NCBI GenBank assembly: GCA_023213315.1
Contig: JAKCPI010005511.1
Span: 1-64,000 of the forward strand
DNA length: 64,000 nucleotides
Reading direction: 5' to 3'
Source: Euborellia annulipes
Taxonomy: Eukaryota; Arthropoda; Insecta; Dermaptera; Anisolabididae
In this document: piece by piece, positions 58,101 to 64,000 of the stretch
Numbering within the stretch: position 1 is the first letter of the stretch
Layout of the letters: the number at the start of each line of letters is the position of its first letter
Notes under the pieces: generated by a model
Told to the model about the DNA's origin: nothing
Seen by the model: only the letters and a program-made list of their open reading frames with translations
Database searches by the model: none
Made by a program: the position numbers and the translations under genes

Positions 58101-59131
58101 TTCTTTTTTCTTTTGTTATGTATATCATTTTTAATATTATTATTATGGATATTATTTTTAATATTGTTATTAAATTGTTTTGGTCTTTTCTTAAATCTTT
58201 CTCCATACTGAAAAGCTGCAGAACGATTTCTTGTTGTTTCTAATATCGAATCGTTCTCGTTGTATGCTTCCTCTGAGTGATGAATTCGACTATACAATTC
58301 ATTTGCATAATCTTCATCGTCATTCGATTCTGAAGATTCGGTAGCCTTAAAAAAAATTAAGAAAATTACTTCAAAGTAGACAATTCAAGTCGTGGACAAT
58401 TGAAACAACCTGAGGGTAGGAAGTTTGCTGTCGAGAAATTTGCAGCTTTTTGCAGCAATGATGATTATTTATTTAAAGTCAAGAAGACACAGCAACGTCA
58501 CGTTGCGTTTAGCAATTTATTAATTGATTAATTGTAAAGCAATATGATAATTATGACATAACAGATTATATATATATATCTTTTAAATTATTTATTACTT
58601 GATATTCTATTTTCTCATTAATAAAATAGCAAAAAAGAAAAAAAAATTATTTTATTTTTCAAGCTAGTTAGGAATGTTAAACTTTTAAAGGCAAGATTGC
58701 TCCAAGAAATGGGGTCGGCAAGATGAGATGATCCCAATTTGTCTATACCTCGATTCTTCTCTAATCATTGCTACAAAAACCTGAAATTTTATTATCAATA
58801 AACTTTCTACCTAATAGGCGTTTGAAGCAAATTTTTTCAATGATATTTGTGTGAAATGCATTTCAATTTGGTTGCAAATGTTTTTTTTTCCCCTTATAAT
58901 TAAAACAAAAGCAATTATAACTCGATTTGCAAGTGAAGTAAATCCGATCTTAAGATCGGAAGAAGATTTCTGATCTAAATTTTATGTATTAAAAGTGAAA
59001 TGAAAATATTTGCGAATTTTTGAAACTGAGAAACAGATTAGTCCACATTTAATTGGACTTATTCGATTTAAAAGAAAATGCTTTTAATAAATAAATGAGC
59101 TTACCTGAGTAAGGGAGAGAAAAGATGTCAT
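53712..59131 (-). CDS. ZCCHC7: ZCCHC7/AIR-type zinc-knuckle protein
   Basis: Five exons on minus: 59131-59105, 58345-57604, 56164-55956, 54103-53996, 53924-53712; phases close, about 433 residues. The N-terminal half is acidic then very basic and Asn/Lys-rich (disordered). It is followed by RDSWNEENYD and CCHC knuckles: CRNCFQYDHIEQFC, CCLQCGKEGHTWKYC, LCRN|CDN...HIC (spanning an exon junction) and CAFCKAIHSKEFC. A Cys-rich CPNCTGCHKYEEC and a basic tail follow. ZCCHC7 and yeast Air1/2 are the RNA-binding subunits of the TRAMP complex that marks nuclear RNA for exosome decay. The knuckle spacing over the 55956/54103 junction supports this splice. A possible alternative mini-exon at 55848-55900 was judged spurious. 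The introns hold mariner, hAT, SINEs and a hammerhead element. Confidence 0.85.
54436..54484 (-). ncRNA. Hammerhead ribozyme motif, left arm
   Basis: Exact mirror of the plus copy at 54609-54657: stem I UUAUCGUC with GACGAUAA, core CUGAAGA, stem II GGGAUC with GAUCCC, GAAACGUC. Confidence 0.8.
54609..54657 (+). ncRNA. Hammerhead ribozyme motif, right arm (best in window)
   Basis: Stem I: UUAUCGUC (54609-54616) pairs perfectly over 8 bp with GACGAUAA (54650-54657). Core CUGAAGA at 54617-54623, an extra U, stem II GGGAUC (54625-54630) with GAUCCC (54636-54641), loop GACGU, then GAAACGUC (54642-54649). Predicted cleavage is after C54649. ACGU serves as a two-strand stem III, so activity would be expected mainly in dimers or between the two arms. 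Confidence 0.85.
54840..55330. repeat. T-rich simple-sequence tract
   Basis: Almost 500 bp of T runs broken by short G or A runs, switching to A runs near 55285. No gene. The low complexity makes this stretch prone to assembly error. Confidence 0.7.
55415..55600 (+). mobile_element. tRNA-SINE family 2
   Basis: A box TGGCTCAGAGAG, B box CCGGGTTCGCTTCCCG, then CCAAGCGAGAA, ATTTGAAATAAATAGGAATG, a G run, and the tail CTTAGATGCCAAAAAAGACT. A second copy is at 62822-62965. The tail matches that of family 1 apart from a few changes. Confidence 0.75.
55600..55740. repeat. Family F fragment
   Basis: AAAATCTGGTGTGCTGGTCGC, ACCATGTCGAAAAACAC, GACTCAGGGCAACGGGACC, ATCAAAATCTCGACATCGC and an AGAGAAAGTAAAA end. 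The middle body is missing. Confidence 0.6.
56286..56332 (+). ncRNA. Hammerhead-like motif, decayed core
   Basis: AUUUGC (56286-56291), AUGAUGA, A, G, GUCGU, loop, ACGAC, A, GAAACGUC (56318-56325), A, GCAAAU. Stem I (6 bp) and stem II (5 bp) are intact, but the first core base is A instead of C and mismatches flank both stems, so it is probably inactive. No inverted partner arm was found. Confidence 0.5.
56335..56585. repeat. Family F copy, cut by a SINE
   Basis: AGAAAGAGAAAGTATTGGAT, AAAATTCGATGTCGAGATTT, GTCCCCTGAATCC, GCGACATGGTCGGTCTGTC, then a shortened body and TCGTGTCGAGATATATTTA. It continues on the other side of the SINE at 56853. Confidence 0.7.
56586..56852 (-). mobile_element. 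tRNA-SINE family 1, full-length, inserted in family F
   Basis: GCGGATAT occurs on both sides (56578-56585 and about 56855-56862). On minus: GCCCTCGGGGCATGGCGTAG head, AGGTTAGCGTGC, GCGGGTTCGGATCCC B box, family body, GGCCTGAGTTGCCGAAAAG tail, poly(A). Confidence 0.9.
56880..56985 (-). mobile_element. tRNA-SINE family 1, 3' part only
   Basis: On minus: AACGGTTATCGTCAAAGTC, AAATGGCCTAAGTTGCCG, AAAAGACAGAGTG, GTGTGAGTGTG, then poly(A) of about 19. The tRNA head and body are missing. Confidence 0.75.
57121..57544 (-). mobile_element. Internally deleted mariner, 424 bp
   Basis: Ends CGAGGGTGGTCCGATAAGTA and (right) CTTATCGGACCGCCCTCG are mariner terminal repeats, flanked by TA. The minus frame at 57425-57192 encodes part of the transposase: SLAGQKFESNEEVIAATEAY, SDVLKKLEHHWVKGIERKGDY. 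The catalytic DDD region is deleted. It lies in an intron of the zinc-knuckle gene. Confidence 0.93.
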
Positions 59132-59907
59132 TTTCAATTGATCTGGTTAAAATATGCTGAAATATACATTCAAAATTAAAAAATCTTGCTTGCATGTGTT
59201 TTTTTTTTTTTGCTTTTTTGGTTAAAAGAAAAAAATGCAGGAACTTTTTGTTTTTCTATTAAATCTTCTCCTCATTTGACAGTGATTTTTTAAAAAGAAA
59301 CTGCAATTTTTAATACTACCATTTAATTTAAAAAATAAGAAAAATATATGTCAATCGTTCAATAATTTTTTTTTGGTTCAGTTTTGGTAGTTGCAGAAAA
59401 AAGAAGAGAATTTAAAGACGTTAAACTCACACCTAAAAAATTCAATTTTATTTATACTTTCACGCAAATGAAAATCACTAGCAAGCGAAATATCTTTTCA
59501 TAACCGCATCAATTAAAGCACAGAATATATAACCAAAAGAAAGATTTTTTATTTAAAAAATTACGAATTCTATTATTTATAAAATTTAAATATAAAATCT
59601 TTATTTTGAACCTTTATAGTTGCAACTGGAAATCAAATTTCGCGGCTTTCTCTTGTACGTTGCCCACTTGATTTTGATTTTCTTTTAAAAATAGATAATT
59701 TAACATCTACTTTCCAGATTCTTTGCTTTTTTTATTCTTCAAAAAATTTATCTTAGAAAAATTGTTATGCTATCATGATATCCTGCTATATCCATATTAG
59801 TTTACAAAATAAATAATTTCAATTTGAGTACAATAATTTGGTTGCAATAAAATGATAATTTGGTGCTTGATTAATTGTCTAATTTGACTTGAAAAAACGA
59901 ATTTAAG
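59132..59907. promoter_or_regulatory. Bidirectional promoter region
   Basis: The zinc-knuckle gene starts at 59131 on minus and the coiled-coil gene at 59908 on plus, so 776 bp must hold both 5' regions. No repeat element is recognised in it. No TATA element stands out in the AT-rich sequence. Confidence 0.5.
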
Positions 59908-62900
59908 ATGAATGGTTCAACTTCGTTTATGGTAAATATAAAATTTGAACCGGTCTCACGTGCTAAACATGTTTTTTTTTATTTGTTTTATAGATATTTA
60001 TTAATTTTATTTTTCAGTGGACCGATAATAGTAATTTAATAACAAGTCAAGTATCAACACTCAAAGAAAAAGTCATTAAAACCAGGTAACTAGCAATTTG
60101 ATTTCTTTATCTTAGGCGCCAAGCCGTGTCAATTTGATTTTAATTATTTTAAAATGATTTTTATATTTTTAGTTGTATTATAGATAATTTCACCAAGAGT
60201 GAAGAGAAAATTTTGAAGTTTGACCATGAGAATAAAGCTATTAGAAAAAGGAATGTTCTTTTGGCTAATCAAATCAATGAGCTTTATGAAAACTTGAAAT
60301 CTCTCTATCAAACACAAGAGGTAATTATTTCTTTTTATATTTATTTATTTCATAAATAGGGACGATGAAGACATAACATTTACGTTGGTGAAATTAAAAA
60401 TAATTACAAACTTAATAGTTGATGATTTTATAATATATATGCGGTGGAAACCAAATCGCTATTCTGTTTGCAGGGAAAAACGAACTTTCTTAGAAAAACA
60501 AAAAGATATTAAAACAATTTTAGGGAACTCTCAGCTTTCGATAGCTTCTAAATTAATTCAGTTCGAAGCGGTTCGTTGGGAAAAGAAATTTGCGACCCTT
60601 AAGGCCTATTATAACAACATATATACTATTAGTATTAAGGTTATGGAGAAAGAAAAACCAGCGAATGCTTTCCACGTTAAAACAATTTATTCGCAGATAT
60701 TTCGGTAAGCCTAACGCAAACCATCCTCAGTGCTTCAAATTATATGATTGTGGAGCGTTTAATAAACTCATAAAATGCTTGAGAAGCCATTCTATATATG
60801 GAGGGGACAAAATCGTATGAAGCAAGTCACTGAGAGAAAAATAGCATCTATATACATAAGACACAATCGAATTTTTGTATGCTTTAAGATAATTTCTCAC
60901 AGTGACCCACCAGGCGCGTGTACTTTATAATTCAGTCACTGTGAGAAATTATCTTAAAGCATACAAAAATTCGATTGTGTCTTATGTATATAGATGCTAT
61001 TTTTCTCTCAGTGACTTGCTTCATACGATTTTGTCCCCTCCATATATAGAATGGCTTCTCAAGCATTTTATGAGTTTATTAAACGCTCCACAATCATATA
61101 ATTTGAAGCACTGAGGATGGTTTGCGTTAGGCTTACCGAAATATCTGCGAATAAATTGTTTTAACGTGGAAAGCATTCGCTGGTTTTTCTTTCTCCATAA
61201 CCTTAATACTGTTGCCCCAGCATACTTCGTTTCGTTTATATACTATTAGGCCTATATAACAAGACAAAGTCTGACTATCTGTCGGTCTGTTTGTAACGCA
61301 GAGACTCCGAAGCTATTGGAGCTATATTAATTTAAAAATAATCAAATCTTTCTTCATGTAAGCGAAAAAAAGAATTGGGGGTCTATGAGATGTGTTTTTA
61401 TTGTTTTTTTTCTTCTACATCTTCCTACTATTAGACATCAGTCAAAATACATTTGAAGTTGATGAATTTTCAAAAATGGTATATATTATATGGACCGTTT
61501 ATTTTGAAAGTTTTGTAAGTCCATTTTTTAAAAAATGAGATATCACATAATTTATGATTAAATTAATGAAAATTTTCTATGTATAACTAGCTAGTGGTAA
61601 ATTCCTTAAAAAATTCCCATGTTTTGTACAATTGAAAATTGGTCGGTAAAAGAATTGCATAATCGTTGATTATGAAAGTGGTGTAAGTCCAATTTGAGGT
61701 AGGTAGCTTAGCAGATGGTTGCCTGTTAGTAGTCTGTTATTGTGCATTTGTTTATAAACTTGTTAAGAACTTGTTACTAACAGAGACGTCATTTGTGGGG
61801 GGAAGGGTATTTGCCCCCCCCCCCCTCCTCCCTAGGTATTATTCTACGTAAATAAATCTATGAAACTGTATAAAATTAAAAAATTAATTTAATTAAATAC
61901 CGTTTGGCCAAATTTGAGATACCTATTTGTAAGAAAAATTGAAAAACAAAGTTTGCCCCCCCCCCCTCTAAGAAAAAGTTGAAATGACGCCACTGGTTAC
62001 GAGAATAGGTTACTTTTTAATATAAAGATATCAAGCAGTTATTTCTTCCGGTACATCATAAATATTTCAACACTCTCCCATCCATATACAGAGGATAAGT
62101 AAATTCTACTAATATCTTGTAATTTGAACAATGTAATTAACGTCTAAAATTAAAAATACTACTCCTATTTTATATCGTGTCATTATTTGTAAAGAATATT
62201 GAATTAATATGAAGTATATTTTGAGTAATATTTGATTTTTCTCAAATGAAATTAAACGATCTTTACAATTGGTTAATTTTGAAAGTGGTGTAAGTCCATT
62301 TGCAGTAATGTAATTATATATTAGTTTAGTCAAATCAAATTTATATAACTAAATTAGATATTGATAAAGAAGTAGAAACATTCACCTATTTCATATCATT
62401 TGCCTAGATTTTTAAATTAACAGATATGCAAACCTTTCATTTTCTATTGTTTCAAAAAAATTAAAGGTTAACATATCTGTTTATTAAAAAATCTATTTAC
62501 CGACCAATTTTCAATTGTACAAAACATGGGAATTTTTTAAGAAATTTACATTAATTTAAGCATAAATTATGTGATATCTCATTTTTTTAAAAAATGGACT
62601 TAGACCACTTTCAAAATAAACGGTCCATATATTAGCTAACCGGTGAGTTGATTAAGGAGCAGGAGAGCGATGGGCCAGGGCCCCTGGGGTCACCACCAAA
62701 ACCAAACCAAGGCCCTAATGAATTTCCCGAGGATCCTACCTCCCCCTCATGGGCGTGGAAGATGCTCTCTGAGCATGACCCAAAACTGAAAAACATGGCA
62801 AAGGGTCTACTAGACAAAAAAAGGATCTGAGAGAAGACCTTAGCTTCTCATGGGCGGGGCTCCGGGTTCGCTTCTCGTCCCAAGCGAGAAAAATATATTT

Positions 62901-63963
62901 CATTTGAAATAAATTGAAATGGGACCTAAATGGCCTTAGATGCCGAAAAAGACCTTAAAAAAAAACGGCCAGAGAGTTTTTGGTAAAAAGTGCTAATATA
63001 CTTTTCTTATTCTTTCTAATATGTCATTTTATGGATAAAAATTGACTTTTATGGGCTTCTGTTGCTATTTTATTTATTTTTATTTTTGAGAACTTGACAT
63101 AATACGATTATAAAAATTTTAAATTATTCCTATTGAAAAGAGCAGCCAGCACATGTGTTCTGGTTGAAGGATGATGAGAGAATGAGTCAAAATTGGACCA
63201 CGTTTTTAACACTGGCGCGAGGCTTGGGGTCGCTCCACGTGAGTTTCCCCATTCTCGATCAGTTGGAGTGATGGACGGATGGCTTGGCGGATCTCGATTA
63301 ACGACCAACTCATCCTATCACTCCACGTCTTCCATTTGGATGGATGGAGTGATCGTGAATGGCCGGCTTTAAAATTCCACATTTCAAAAAGATTTTTAGA
63401 CTCTTCACCCCCCCCCCCCCCTCCTAATTTTCTTTTATTTTTCATTCGATATTAATAAAATTTAAAATGACAATAATAAAGTAAATAATTGAAAAATGCT
63501 ATTCCAGACCTGAGAAAGTTCTATCGCCCCCCCCCCCCCCCCTAAAATTTATTTTTAACTAGATTTTTTATTTCATGTTTTTTTATATTATGGTGCATAA
63601 TTCAAAGAAATTGTTTTTTTATTAGAATTATACAAATCTACAAAGTAAATATACATCTTTGGATAAAGAATTCGCCAAAGTAAGCAATGAATTAGATGGC
63701 TATAAATTTTTACAAAAACAAAACAAAGAACTTATAAAAGTTAAAGACGACGAGATCAAACAATTAAAAGATTCCCTTGACGATTCAAATGAATCCCTTG
63801 CTCAATCGAAAGGTAAGAAATTACAAATTTTTTTAAATAACTCAGAGCTAATAATTTTAATAACTTTTTTTTTCTGACAGATACCGTCAAAAAACAAAAA
63901 AAACGTTTAATAAAATTAAAAGAGCGAATTGCAAAACTCAAAAGAAAGAAAAAAAAATTAAAG
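59908..63963 (+). CDS. Coiled-coil protein, 5' part (runs off the window)
   Basis: Five exons so far: 59908-59931, 60018-60085, 60173-60320, 63626-63812, 63881-63963; phases close, 170 residues, and a donor (AAG|GTAAAT) follows. After MNGSTSFMWTDNSN the protein is nearly all heptad-like helix, for example KRNVLLANQINELYENLK, DKEFAKVSNELDGYKFLQ and KDDEIKQLKDSLDD, then a Lys-rich run (KKQKKRLIKLKERIAKLKRK). I do not recognise the family; a structural or scaffold role is only a guess. Intron 3 (60321-63625) holds a hammerhead element, a TIR element, a MITE and a SINE. Confidence 0.8.
60633..61236. mobile_element. RT-less hammerhead inverted-repeat element with 13-bp TSD
   Basis: TATATACTATTAG flanks it (60620-60632 and 61237-61249). 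Arms of about 270 bp (60633-60902 and 60942-61208) are almost perfect inverted copies around a 40-bp centre. About 28 unpaired bases (61209-61236) follow on the right only, as in the RT-encoding element at 33536-35621. Each arm carries a hammerhead motif. Nothing in it codes for protein. Confidence 0.88.
61106..61150 (+). ncRNA. Hammerhead ribozyme motif
   Basis: GCA, CUGAGGA (61111-61117), extra U, GGU, loop, ACC, GAAAUAUC (61138-61145), UGC. Stem I (GCA/UGC) and stem II (GGU/ACC) are short. AUAU is a self-complementary stem III. The mirror copy is at about 60692-60735 on minus. Confidence 0.6.
61492..62626. mobile_element. TIR element of 1.1 kb
   Basis: The left end GGACCGTTTATTTTGAAAG, continuing for about 160 bp (GAGATATCACATAATTTATG, GTACAATTGAAAATTGGTCG), is mirrored at 62475-62626. 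The phrase GAAAGTGGTGTAAGTCCA recurs inside near 61675 and 62280. Flanks are ATAT on both sides. No transposase; the MITE 61781-61995 lies inside. Confidence 0.75.
61781..61995. mobile_element. G-tract hAT MITE, 215 bp
   Basis: Ends CAGAGACGTCATTT and AAATGACGCCACTG with G and C tracts inside. Flanks GTTACTAA (61773-61780) and GTTACGAG (61996-62003) match at 6 of 8. Confidence 0.75.
62822..62965 (+). mobile_element. tRNA-SINE family 2 copy
   Basis: AAAGGATCTGAGAGAAGACC head, B box CCGGGTTCGCTTCTCG, CCAAGCGAGAAAA, ATTTGAAATAAATTGAAATG, the tail CTAAATGGCCTTAGATGCCG and AAAAAGACC, then a short poly(A). Confidence 0.8.
62966..63625. other. End of intron 3 of the coiled-coil gene
   Basis: Gene-free. 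Two C tracts (63409-63422 and 63527-63542) and a GC-richer block (63200-63370) look like old element remains. No clear ends were found. Confidence 0.35.
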
Positions 63964-64000
63964 GTAAATCGCTCCTTCTATTTTCATTAATGCTATATAA

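Noticed and set aside
57427..58211. Plus-strand hydrophobic frames (157, 87 and 62 codons)
   Set aside because: Antisense to the Lys/Asn-rich exon of the zinc-knuckle gene; the Phe/Leu-rich composition is the mirror of Lys codons.

Overview
The window is nuclear DNA from a small-gened, AT-rich, transposon-dense animal. The genes have GT-AG introns (one GC-AG), no operon structure, and animal-type products: PP2A, NOP10, an MDC1 with FHA and BRCT domains, RWDD1 and ZCCHC7. The NOP10 C-terminus (RFGLL-TQ-P-P-Y pattern) and the mix of mariner, hAT, Penelope, LINE and tRNA-SINE families suggest an arthropod. That placement is inference; the species cannot be named from the sequence.

Genes from left to right: an unrecognised minus-strand gene (57-761, 5' end unclear); an intronless PP2A catalytic subunit (2274-3203, +); a probable TLC-domain membrane protein (12875-13811, -); NOP10 (14111-14445, -); a large MDC1-like DNA-damage adaptor (24347-37841, +, ten exons); a six-finger C2H2 protein (39900-43923, -); RWDD1 (47514-52670, +); a ZCCHC7/AIR-type zinc-knuckle protein (53712-59131, -); and, divergent from it, the start of a coiled-coil gene that runs off the right edge (59908-63963, +). 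Exon phases close in every gene except at three one-base offsets (two in A-runs of MDC1, one in the first gene). These look like homopolymer indels.

Most of the rest is mobile DNA, often nested. A 9.3-kb hAT-type unit (14673-23996, TSD CTTGTAAG) holds a second hAT (21696-23815, TSD ATAAATAA), which in turn holds a G-tract MITE (TSD GCTTATTA). A related hAT-type unit lies at 44423-47176. Other elements are mariner copies, a 5'-truncated LINE with a 13-bp TSD, a LINE split by a SINE, two tRNA-SINE families sharing one 3' tail, a microsatellite-bearing repeat called family F here, and 1.2-kb palindromes flanked by a tRNA-like sequence.

The most unusual signal is a set of inverted-repeat elements whose arms carry hammerhead-ribozyme motifs (CUGANGA plus one extra base, a covarying stem II, then GAAACGUC or GAAAUAUY). 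One is a Penelope-like element with RT and GIY-YIG domains (33536-35621) in an MDC1 intron, with a 13-bp TSD. Others lack any RT and consist only of two facing arms. They look like non-autonomous relatives of the same element type.
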